From NCBI GenBank assembly GCA_020061685.1, contig JAGUXU010000130.1, forward strand, positions 1-7,428: a DNA stretch of 7,428 bases, written 5' to 3'. Origin of the DNA: Candidatus Omnitrophota bacterium. Lineage in GTDB: Bacteria; Omnitrophota; Gorgyraeia; Pluralincolimonadales; Pluralincolimonadaceae. A program made the translations under genes and the position numbers. Within the stretch, counting starts at the first letter, position 1, and each line of letters begins with the position of its first letter. Below are positions 1 through 6,165 of this stretch, in pieces. The notes beneath the pieces were generated by a model. It saw only the letters and a program-made list of their open reading frames with translations. It ran no database searches and was not told the DNA's origin.

Positions 1-794
1 GGATTAGGCGTCTTCTGTTTCAGGCCGAGAGAGATCTTCCCGGTCGTCTTATCTACGGCCAAGAGCATGACCTCTATCTTGTCGCCTACCGCCACCAATT
101 CGCTCGGGTGCGAGATCCTGCCCCATGACATATCGGTTATATGGAGAAGCCCGTCCACGCTCGGCCCTACATTGATGAACGCGCCGAAGTCGGTTATGTT
201 CTTGACGGTCCCCGGGATAAGCTGCCCGGGTTTCAGGTCCTCCATAATCTTGGTTTTGGCGACGTCCCTCTCCCTTAATATCGCGTCTTTTCTGGAGACG
301 ACGATGTTCTTCCTCGGCTTATTTATCTTCACTATCACGAAGTTCAGGCTCTGGCCGAGCAGTTGGTTTAAATTGCCGAAACCCTTAAGGAATACCTGGC
401 TTGCCGGCAGGAATGCCTCTACCCCGATATCCACCGTAAGGCCGCCCTTGACCTTCTTTACGACACGGCCCTGGACCATATCGCCTTCCTTGCGCTCGGA
501 GACTATCTTCTCCCAGACCTGCATGCGTTCGGCTTTTCTCTTGGAGAGGACGACCATGCCCTCATCATTTTCTTTGGATTCGATGAGGACCTCTATCTCG
601 TCGCCGACCTTTATTGACTTCGGGTCATAAAACTCCTCGGCTGCGATCACGCCTTCGGATTTGTAGCCTATATCGACCTGTATCTCCTTGGCGGTCACCC
701 CTATCACCCTTCCTTTTACTATCTCACCTTCCTTTACGTCTTTGAACGTCTCGTCGTATATGCTTGACATATCGACGGGTTTCTCGTCTACCAT
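1..794 (-). CDS. rpsA: 30S ribosomal protein S1, N-terminal part (3' end beyond window)
   Basis: Ribosomal protein S1 binds mRNA on the 30S subunit and helps load structured or weakly Shine-Dalgarno-marked messages. The 264 visible codons hold three S1-type OB-fold repeats, at about residues 22-85 (KEGEIVKGRV...), 102-168 (KEGDMVQGRV...) and 188-258. The third is the most typical, with ITDFGAFINVG, DGLLHITDMSW and KISLGLKQ. Reading stays open to the left edge, so the total number of repeats is unknown; S1 proteins usually have four to six. The chosen start is the ATG at 794. A GTG directly before it, at 797, is in frame and equally possible, since the purine-rich AAAGGGG lies 9 bases upstream of the GTG and 12 of the ATG. 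The gene follows plsC by 21 bases, or 18 from the GTG, and is probably co-transcribed with it. Identity is very secure. Confidence 0.95.
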   Translation of the reverse strand, partial: MVDEKPVDMSSIYDETFKDVKEGEIVKGRVIGVTAKEIQVDIGYKSEGVIAAEEFYDPKSIKVGDEIEVLIESKENDEGMVVLSKRKAERMQVWEKIVSERKEGDMVQGRVVKKVKGGLTVDIGVEAFLPASQVFLKGFGNLNQLLGQSLNFVIVKINKPRKNIVVSRKDAILRERDVAKTKIMEDLKPGQLIPGTVKNITDFGAFINVGPSVDGLLHITDMSWGRISHPSELVAVGDKIEVMLLAVDKTTGKISLGLKQKTPN

Positions 795-806
795 CACCTA
801 TAACAG

Positions 807-813
807 CCCCTTT
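807..813 (-). promoter_or_regulatory. Probable ribosome binding site of rpsA
   Basis: The minus strand reads AAAGGGG here, just downstream of the plsC stop. It lies 9 bases before the GTG at 797 and 12 before the ATG at 794. It is an imperfect match to AAGGAGG. The spacing slightly favours the GTG as the real start, but the adjacent ATG cannot be excluded. No -10/-35 promoter pair was recognised in front of it. Confidence 0.5.
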
Positions 814-815
814 CT

Positions 816-1478
816 TTATTGGATTTTTCCGCCGGAGGCGGATCCGCCTTTGGCGGAATTTTCGATTGTTGTCTTCTCGCCCAATCGCTTGATCTCCCCG
901 AGGACATGATCGGCCAATTGCTGAGACGCCTGCCTTCTGTCGCTTGAGAGCCCTAACTTTTGGGGTTCTATCATACTACCAAAATATACCGAGATACGCA
1001 CGCGTTTTATGGACCGCGCCCCTTTCGGCATCGCTTCGTCCGTCCCCTTGACGTAAGCCGGAAGTACCGGAACGCCTGCCATCAGGCTAAGATAACCGAT
1101 GCCGGGCTGCGCCGCCTGGATCTCTCCGCTTTGGCTCCTCGTCCCTTCGGGAAATATCAAAAGGACTTTCCCGTTCTTAAGACGCCGGACCGCTTCCTTA
1201 ATGGCTCCGAGATCTGTCTCTCCCCTTCTAACGGGAAAAGAATTGCACGAACCTATGATCCAGCCAAGCAGCCGGTTATCAAACAGCGTATGCCTCGCCA
1301 TAAAATGGAGCACCCTCGGACAGGCGGAGGCCAAAGCCGGCGGATCCAAATGGCTTACATGATTTCCGGCAAGGATGAAACCGCCTTTCTTAGGGACTTT
1401 CTCCTTCCCGTAAATCCTAAAACCCGTAAATATGATAAGGAACAGTTTAAGGAAATTTCTTACTATGAAATACATCAT
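816..1478 (-). CDS. plsC: 1-acyl-sn-glycerol-3-phosphate acyltransferase (PlsC family)
   Basis: The protein (220 aa) belongs to the LPLAT/PlsC family, which transfers a fatty acyl group to lysophosphatidic acid to make phosphatidic acid at the inner face of the membrane. The catalytic NHxxxxD motif is NHVSHLD at residues 39-45 (His40, Asp45). The glycerophosphate-binding motif FPEGTRS is at 109-115 and the late motif VPVLPAY at 137-143. Residues 3-20 form a hydrophobic, probably membrane-associated N-terminal segment. Length is normal for a compact PlsC. Two ATGs in tandem (1478, 1475) can start it, with a weak AAGG upstream. It begins 6 bases after cmk ends, which suggests coupled translation. 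The last residues, SAKGGSASGGK (208-218), are unlike the family and are encoded by a near-perfect palindrome at 827-858. Position between cmk and rpsA is also known from Firmicutes. Acyl donor preference (acyl-ACP or acyl-CoA) cannot be read from the sequence. Confidence 0.92.
   Translation of the reverse strand: MMYFIVRNFLKLFLIIFTGFRIYGKEKVPKKGGFILAGNHVSHLDPPALASACPRVLHFMARHTLFDNRLLGWIIGSCNSFPVRRGETDLGAIKEAVRRLKNGKVLLIFPEGTRSQSGEIQAAQPGIGYLSLMAGVPVLPAYVKGTDEAMPKGARSIKRVRISVYFGSMIEPQKLGLSSDRRQASQQLADHVLGEIKRLGEKTTIENSAKGGSASGGKIQ
827..858. repeat. 32-bp near-perfect palindrome encoding the PlsC C-terminal tail
   Basis: The stretch is symmetric about the GGATCC centre (between 842 and 843). 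The inner 14 bases, AGGCGGATCCGCCT, form a perfect palindrome, and the outer arms TTCCGCC and GGCGGAA also pair. Only two of 16 base pairs fail (834/851 and 835/850); these would be G-U wobbles in a plus-strand RNA and C-A mismatches in the plsC transcript. It lies wholly inside the plsC reading frame, where it encodes most of residues 207-218. Runs of T lie outside both arms on the plus strand. The run on the plus-strand 3' side (859-862) would fit a terminator for that strand, but no plus-strand gene is seen. In the operon's sense the arms are followed by A residues, which argues against an intrinsic terminator. It looks like a dispersed REP-like element; no second full copy was seen in this window. 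Confidence 0.7.
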
Positions 1479-1484
1479 AATCTA

Positions 1485-2156
1485 TCAGGCCTTTATAAAA
1501 CTCAGCACCTTGTCAACGACGCCTTCTATCGTCAGGTCTGTCGTGTCTATAGATATCGCGTCATCGGCCTTTTTCAGGGGGGCGAGTGAACGGTTGATAT
1601 CACTCTCGTCGCGTCTCTTCAGGTCGTCCCTCACCTCCGCCTCGGTTATGCCGGGATGCGCCTCTTTAAGTTCCTGGTACCGCCTGCCGACCCTCACCTC
1701 AAAAGAGGCGTCGAGATAAAATTTCTTGTCCGCATCCGGAAATACGACTGTCCCGATATCGCGGCCTTCCAGGACAACGCCGCCGTCCTTCCCCAGATCG
1801 CGCTGCAAGATGACCATGTGCGCGCGGACCGGCTTCGCCCTCGCTATATACCTCACCGAATTGGTGACCTCGGGCGTCCTTATGGCCGCCGTCACGTCCT
1901 CGCCGTCCAAATAGACTTTCAATGAACCGTCGCTGTGCTTTAGCCTTATATCGGTCTTCTTCGCCAACCTGCCCAATCCGTCTTCGTCCTCCAGATCGGC
2001 TTTTACCTTAAGCGCCTTTAATGTGAGCGCGCGGTACATGGCGCCCGTGTCGACGTACAAATAATTGAGCCGCTGGGCGATCAGCTTTGCCACAGTGCTC
2101 TTTCCCGAACCGGCCGGACCGTCGACAGCGATTATCAATCTCCGCGCGGGATTCAT
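1485..2156 (-). CDS. cmk: Cytidylate kinase
   Basis: Cytidylate kinase phosphorylates CMP and dCMP with ATP to the diphosphates, recycling CMP from RNA and lipid turnover in the cytosol. The 223-residue length is typical of the long bacterial type. The P-loop is GPAGSGKST (13-21), followed by the nucleotide-site motif VDTGAMYRA (35-43). LDGEDVT (83-89) lies in the CMP-binding insert, EGRDIGT (130-136) is the family signature, and the lid region carries RRDESDINR (181-189) with the conserved Arg and Asp residues. The ATG start shares ATGA with the tyrA stop (4-base overlap) and has only a weak purine stretch upstream, so translation is probably coupled to tyrA. In many bacteria cmk stands directly before rpsA; here plsC lies between them. 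No anomaly seen in the protein. Confidence 0.97.
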   Translation of the reverse strand: MNPARRLIIAVDGPAGSGKSTVAKLIAQRLNYLYVDTGAMYRALTLKALKVKADLEDEDGLGRLAKKTDIRLKHSDGSLKVYLDGEDVTAAIRTPEVTNSVRYIARAKPVRAHMVILQRDLGKDGGVVLEGRDIGTVVFPDADKKFYLDASFEVRVGRRYQELKEAHPGITEAEVRDDLKRRDESDINRSLAPLKKADDAISIDTTDLTIEGVVDKVLSFIKA

Positions 2157-2995
2157 CTTAATTTTTCTCTGATACTCTTTGATCTGGCGAATTCTCTGCG
2201 CAACTCCTCCGCCCGGCCCTTCTTTATAAGGGCCTTAAGGCGCGCGAGGCGGCGCTCATACCTGCCGATAGCCCTCAATATCTCTTTTTTATTGGTGATA
2301 CAGATGTCCCTCCAGACCTCGGGGTCGCTTGCCGCGATACGGGTGGTATCCTTAAAACCGGCCGCGGCGAATTCAACGGATTTTTTGTCTGCCGAATTTA
2401 TAAGCGCTGTCGCCACAAGATGCGGAAGATGGCTTATCTCGGCGACGATCCTGTCATGCTCCTCCGGCGATCTTATGACCACCCTGGCCACGCCTAACGA
2501 CTTCCAAAATCTCTCCAGCGTCTTTACCGCCGGGCTCTTTGTCTTTTTTGTCTTCGTCATAATAACGACCGACCCTATAAATAGATCCTTATCGGCGAAC
2601 AACACGCCCCGTTTCTCTGAGCCGGCTAAAGGATGCGAACCCACAAAAAACGTCTTGGGAGAAATGCATCTCTCGACCGCCCTTACTATCCGGCTCTTTG
2701 TGCTGCCGGCATCCGTCAATACGGCGCCTTCTTTCATGCTGCCGGAGATCGCCCGCGCTATCTTCGGGATGGAGCAGACAGGAGTCGTTATCACCACCAG
2801 GTCCGCGCCGGCCACACCCTTAGCCAAGTCCTTCGTCCCTATATCTATCGCGCCGCATCTTAGGGCCTTCCTTATGGAAGAAGGCCTCCTGCCGACCCCT
2901 ACGACGACCCGCGCCAATCTCCTCTTCTTGACCGCTAAACCGAGCGAGCCGCCGATCAGGCCCACCCCGATTATCGCGATCCTCTTAAATATCAC
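2153..2995 (-). CDS. tyrA: Prephenate (or arogenate) dehydrogenase
   Basis: TyrA oxidatively decarboxylates prephenate to 4-hydroxyphenylpyruvate, the precursor of tyrosine. The 280-residue protein is a stand-alone TyrA with no chorismate mutase, ACT or EPSP synthase domain. The Rossmann dinucleotide site is GVGLIGGS (10-17). DAGSTKS (95-101) and GSHPLAGSEKRG (119-130) hold the expected catalytic residues: Ser98 and His121 match the Ser/His pair of known TyrA enzymes. SHLPHLVATAL (188-198) and FKDTTRIA (214-221, Arg219) form the helical dimerisation and substrate part. The start is a GTG at 2995, inside the end of the DAHP synthase gene (11-base overlap); no in-frame ATG precedes the nucleotide site, so GTG is well supported. 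It overlaps cmk by 4 bases. Whether prephenate, arogenate or both are used, and whether NAD is preferred over NADP, cannot be settled here. Without an ACT domain, feedback control by Tyr is not evident. Confidence 0.93.
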   Translation of the reverse strand: MIFKRIAIIGVGLIGGSLGLAVKKRRLARVVVGVGRRPSSIRKALRCGAIDIGTKDLAKGVAGADLVVITTPVCSIPKIARAISGSMKEGAVLTDAGSTKSRIVRAVERCISPKTFFVGSHPLAGSEKRGVLFADKDLFIGSVVIMTKTKKTKSPAVKTLERFWKSLGVARVVIRSPEEHDRIVAEISHLPHLVATALINSADKKSVEFAAAGFKDTTRIAASDPEVWRDICITNKKEILRAIGRYERRLARLKALIKKGRAEELRREFARSKSIREKLR

Positions 2996-3998
2996 GTCCT
3001 ACCGCCTTCGCGATGTTCTTTAAATCCTTCATCAATTTATCGAAATTATCCGGCAATAACGATTGCACGCCGTCCGAGAACGCCTCTTCGGGTTTCGGGT
3101 GGACCTCTATTATAAGCCCGTCCGCGCCGGCGGCCACAGCCGCCTTCGCCATCGCGGGCACGTATCCCCACTTGCCTGTCCCGTGGCTCGGGTCGATGAT
3201 AACGGGCAGGTGCGTCAGCCTCTTAAGGGCCGGGATAGCGCTTAAGTCCAGCGTAAATCGTGTCTCCTCCTCAAAGGTCCTTATTCCGCGCTCGCAAAGC
3301 ATGACGTTGAAATTCCCGTTAGAGAGGATATATTCGGCCGACATAAGCAGCTCTTTTATCGTCGAGGACATTCCGCGTTTGAGCATGACCGGCTTCTTGG
3401 TAAGCCCTACCTCTTTCAGTAGATTGAAATTCTGCATATTCCTCGCGCCGATCTGTAATACATCCGCGTACTTCTCGAGGAGCGGCAGGTCGCGGATGTC
3501 CATTAGCTCCGTTATCACCGGCAACCCGGTCTTTACCTTCGCCTCTTTCAGGTATTTCAGGCCCTCTTCGCCCAGTCCCTGGAAACTATAGGGCGAGGTC
3601 CGGGGTTTGAACGCGCCTCCGCGCAGTATCGCCGCGCCCGACTTCTTCACCGCTTTGGCGATATGCAGCAGCAGTTCGCGGCTCTCGACCGAACATGGCC
3701 CTGCCATGACCACCACCTTCTTGCCGCCGACCTTCACCCCGTCGACATTGACCACCGTATTCTCATGCCTGAACTCGCGCGAGACGAGCTTATACGGCGC
3801 CAATATCGCCATCACCTTCTCTACGCCGGGGAATATCTCAAGCGGCTGCACCCTTAATATGTCCTCTTCTCCGATGACGCCTATGATGGTGCGCTCCACG
3901 CCCTTGGATATCATCGGCTTTAATCCCAGCGATTTTATCTTCTCTACAAGATGCTTTATCTGTGATTCGGTCGCATCCGGCCTTAAGACGACTATCAT
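2985..3998 (-). CDS. aroF: 3-deoxy-7-phosphoheptulonate (DAHP) synthase, type I-beta with N-terminal regulatory domain
   Basis: This enzyme condenses phosphoenolpyruvate with erythrose 4-phosphate to DAHP, the first committed step of the shikimate pathway. Residues 1-70 form a ferredoxin-like (ACT-like) domain, as in the Thermotoga maritima enzyme, where it mediates feedback by Tyr and Phe. The barrel begins near residue 93 with VVMAGPCSVESRE. GGAFKPRTSPYSFQG (127-141), QIGARNMQN (182-190), KRGMSST (207-213) and DPSHGTGK (269-276) follow. The metal ligands Cys102, His272, Glu298 and Asp309 fall at the same residue numbers as I recall for the T. maritima enzyme, and the length (337 aa) is nearly the same. 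The ATG start has a strong GGAGG 6 bases upstream, inside the hisC end; the genes are 1 base apart. KDO-8-phosphate synthase is related but lacks the N-terminal domain. The symbol is family-level; aroG or aroA(G) would also be used. Confidence 0.95.
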   Translation of the reverse strand: MIVVLRPDATESQIKHLVEKIKSLGLKPMISKGVERTIIGVIGEEDILRVQPLEIFPGVEKVMAILAPYKLVSREFRHENTVVNVDGVKVGGKKVVVMAGPCSVESRELLLHIAKAVKKSGAAILRGGAFKPRTSPYSFQGLGEEGLKYLKEAKVKTGLPVITELMDIRDLPLLEKYADVLQIGARNMQNFNLLKEVGLTKKPVMLKRGMSSTIKELLMSAEYILSNGNFNVMLCERGIRTFEEETRFTLDLSAIPALKRLTHLPVIIDPSHGTGKWGYVPAMAKAAVAAGADGLIIEVHPKPEEAFSDGVQSLLPDNFDKLMKDLKNIAKAVGRDI

Positions 3999-3999
3999 C

Positions 4000-5091
4000 C
4001 TAAACCTCCGTCAATACCTTTTTGAACGCTTCGATAAATTTATTGTTTTCCTTCTGTGTCCCGATTGTGACGCGGATATGGCTATCCAGCTTATAGGGTT
4101 TCATGTCCCGGACGATGACGCCGTAGCGCAGAAGCTTCTCAAAGACCTCGCGGCCGTCGCGCCTGACATCGACGAGTATGAAATTTGTCTCACTCGGAAT
4201 ATAAGATAACCCCATCTTATCAAGTTTACGATAGAGGTACTTCTTGCCTTTAAGGACCGTCGCCACCGATCTCTTCAGGTGCTGCGAGTCGTCCAAACTA
4301 GCCAGCGCGGCGACCTGAGCCAGCATATTCACGTTAAACGGCTGCCTGACCCTGTTCATGCAATCTATCAGCTCGGCATTCGCCAACCCGTATCCTATCC
4401 TTAATCCCGCCAGGCCGTACGCCTTGGAGAATGTCCTTAAGATGATGACGTTCCTGTCCTTGAGGTATTTCATCGTATCCGGATAATCCTTGGCGTCGAC
4501 AAAGTCGTAATAGGCCTCGTCCATGACCACGATTATGTTCTCGGACAAGCCGTCGAGGAACTTCGTTATCTCCCTGTCGTTCAGGTAAGAGCCGGTCGGA
4601 TTGTCCGGATTGGCGATAAATACCACCTTGGTCTTATCCGTCACCGCGCGTTTCATGCCGTCTAAGTCGTATTTGAAATTTATGAGCGGGACCGTCTTTA
4701 TCTGCGCGCCGGACGCCTGGACTATCAGCCGGTATTCAAGGAACGTGGGCTCGGCTATTACGGCCTCCTCGTCCTGATTCATGAACGTCTGGACGATTAT
4801 CTCCATTATCTCGTCTGAGCCGTTCCCGAATATCAGGTTCTCCGGATCGACATTCAGTTTCTCCGCGAGTTTTACCCTGAGGTAATAGCAGCTGCCGTCG
4901 GGATACCGGTTGATATCCTTCAGCACTTTCTTTATCGCGGCGACCGCCTTCGGGGACGGCCCCAGAGAATTCTCGTTGGAGGCAAGTTTATAGACCTCCT
5001 CCAGGAGCAATTCCCTCTTGACCTCCTCTATGGGCTTGCCGGGTTCATACGGCTTTAAATTGATTATTCCCTTCTTCGCCAACCTGCTCAT
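4000..5091 (-). CDS. hisC: Histidinol-phosphate / aromatic aminotransferase, HisC family
   Basis: The product is a PLP-dependent class I/II aminotransferase of 363 residues, the usual HisC length. NENSLGPSP (39-47), FGNGSDEIM (88-96), NPDNPTGS (161-168), DEAYYDF (191-197) and TFSKAYGLAGLRIGYG (220-235) are the family motifs. Lys223 is the expected Schiff-base lysine, Asp191 and Tyr194 contact the cofactor, and Arg340 in IRVTIG is the carboxylate-binding arginine. HisC enzymes make histidinol phosphate, but many also transaminate phenylpyruvate and 4-hydroxyphenylpyruvate. The location between pheA and the DAHP synthase, with no his gene nearby, points to an aromatic role, possibly alongside histidine synthesis if it is the only copy in the genome. 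It starts 15 bases after pheA with GGAAG (5100-5104) 8 bases upstream of the ATG. The fold and cofactor use are certain; the physiological substrate is inferred from neighbours. Confidence 0.92.
   Translation of the reverse strand: MSRLAKKGIINLKPYEPGKPIEEVKRELLLEEVYKLASNENSLGPSPKAVAAIKKVLKDINRYPDGSCYYLRVKLAEKLNVDPENLIFGNGSDEIMEIIVQTFMNQDEEAVIAEPTFLEYRLIVQASGAQIKTVPLINFKYDLDGMKRAVTDKTKVVFIANPDNPTGSYLNDREITKFLDGLSENIIVVMDEAYYDFVDAKDYPDTMKYLKDRNVIILRTFSKAYGLAGLRIGYGLANAELIDCMNRVRQPFNVNMLAQVAALASLDDSQHLKRSVATVLKGKKYLYRKLDKMGLSYIPSETNFILVDVRRDGREVFEKLLRYGVIVRDMKPYKLDSHIRVTIGTQKENNKFIEAFKKVLTEV
4005..4009 (-). promoter_or_regulatory. Ribosome binding site of the DAHP synthase gene inside the hisC 3' end
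   Basis: The minus strand reads GGAGG within the last hisC codons (Thr-Glu-Val) and lies 6 bases before the ATG at 3998. This is a strong Shine-Dalgarno match. With only one base between the hisC stop and this start, the two genes are likely translationally coupled. Confidence 0.8.
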
Positions 5092-5106
5092 TTACTGATC
5101 TTCCGT

Positions 5107-6165
5107 TTAGGCTATGGGATAAGAACCCAGGACCTTCACATGCGTGCAGATGTTCCGGAGTTCCCCCAGCGCCTTCTTTACGTTCTTATCCTGATAGTGC
5201 CCTATCATGTCGATGAAGAAGTAATACTCCCACGGCTTCTTCTTCGACGGACGGGATTCTATCTTTGTCATATTTATCTTATACTTCTTGAAAGGCACCA
5301 GCATATCGTGCAGGGCGCCTATCCTGTCCTTAAGCGAGAACATGATGGATGTCTTGTCCTTGCCCGTCGGATTGCTCTCAACCTTTCCGATGACAAGGAA
5401 TCTTGTCACGTTATGGGCGCTGTCTTCTATGGAACGCGCCACTATGCCCAGCCCGTAACACTCGGCGGCAAGAAGCGAGGCGATCGCGGCCGAATATTTC
5501 TCTTTTACCGCTATCTCCGCCGCCCTCGTCGTGGACGAGACCTCGATCAATTCCACCCGCGGCAGGTTCGCCTCAAGCCACATCCTGCACTGGCCGAATA
5601 CCTGCGGATTGGAATACACCTTCTTTATCCGGTCCATCCTGCATCTCGCGAGGAGATTATGCGATATCTCAAGCGATATCTCGGAACATATCTTAAGGTC
5701 GGATTCCATGAACATATCAAGCGTATAATTTACCGCGCCCTCTATCGAATTCTCGATGGGCACCACGCCATAGTCCGCCCTCTCGTGTTCTACCTCGGCG
5801 AAGACCTCGGTTATGGAATTGACCGGCACATATCTGACGGAAGAGCCGAATTTCTTGAGCGCCGCGATATTCGAAAAACTGGCGGGCGGGCCCATATAGG
5901 CGATCTTAAGGGATTTTTCCAGCGCCAGCGACCCGGACATGATCTCGCGGTATACCGCCTTGAGGGTCTCGTCGGAGATGGGGCCTTTATTCTGCCTCTC
6001 TATCCGCTCGTATACCACCCTTTCCCTGTCCGGAGAGTATACGCTCTTCTTACTCTTTGCCTTCACCCGGCCTATCAGAAGGCTCAGCCGGGCTCTCTGG
6101 TTGAGCAACCGTATTATCATCGAGTCCAGCCGGTCTATCTTCCTGCGCAACTGTTCCAGTTCCAT
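5107..6165 (-). CDS. pheA: Bifunctional chorismate mutase / prephenate dehydratase (P-protein)
   Basis: The P-protein turns chorismate into prephenate and then phenylpyruvate, the last stages before Phe. The 352 residues have three parts: an AroQ-type chorismate mutase helical domain (about 1-85), a prephenate dehydratase domain (about 86-262) and a C-terminal ACT domain (about 272-350). Mutase residues equivalent to E. coli Arg11, Arg28, Lys39, Arg51 and Glu52 appear as Arg7, Arg24, Lys35, Arg47 and Glu48. The dehydratase part shows VVPIENSIEGAV (134-145), SNPQVFGQC (185-193) and the catalytic NVTRF (252-256, TRF motif). The ACT domain has GALHDML (283-289) and ESRP (303-306), the Phe-binding signature, so Phe feedback is likely. 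The dehydratase opening is GPPASFS (92-98), not the more common GPxGTFS form. The start at 6165 is needed for the first mutase helix and has a strong ribosome site. It overlaps the scpB 3' end by 116 bases. Confidence 0.96.
   Translation of the reverse strand: MELEQLRRKIDRLDSMIIRLLNQRARLSLLIGRVKAKSKKSVYSPDRERVVYERIERQNKGPISDETLKAVYREIMSGSLALEKSLKIAYMGPPASFSNIAALKKFGSSVRYVPVNSITEVFAEVEHERADYGVVPIENSIEGAVNYTLDMFMESDLKICSEISLEISHNLLARCRMDRIKKVYSNPQVFGQCRMWLEANLPRVELIEVSSTTRAAEIAVKEKYSAAIASLLAAECYGLGIVARSIEDSAHNVTRFLVIGKVESNPTGKDKTSIMFSLKDRIGALHDMLVPFKKYKINMTKIESRPSKKKPWEYYFFIDMIGHYQDKNVKKALGELRNICTHVKVLGSYPIA

Noticed and set aside
67..630. Plus-strand open frame of 187 codons opposite rpsA
   Set aside because: It is the antisense shadow of a clear S1 coding region; the product has no recognisable domain and its composition follows the codon pattern of the other strand.
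798..815. Promoter for rpsA with TTATAG as a -10 box
   Set aside because: The hexamer lies directly against the start codon, leaving no room for a leader and ribosome site, and no -35 box was found at proper spacing.
824..862. Intrinsic terminator at the plsC end
   Set aside because: The stem is there, but in the direction of transcription it is followed by A residues, not a U-tract, and rpsA follows closely. The T-run suits only the plus strand, which carries no gene here.
2861..2895. Inverted repeat GGCCTTC / GAAGGCC in tyrA
   Set aside because: The arms are seven bases long within ordinary coding sequence, with no flanking signal; probably chance.
3607..4209. Plus-strand frame spanning the hisC/DAHP synthase junction
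   Set aside because: It is antisense to two secure genes and shows no domain or start signal; the length reflects the scarcity of stop codons opposite this codon usage.
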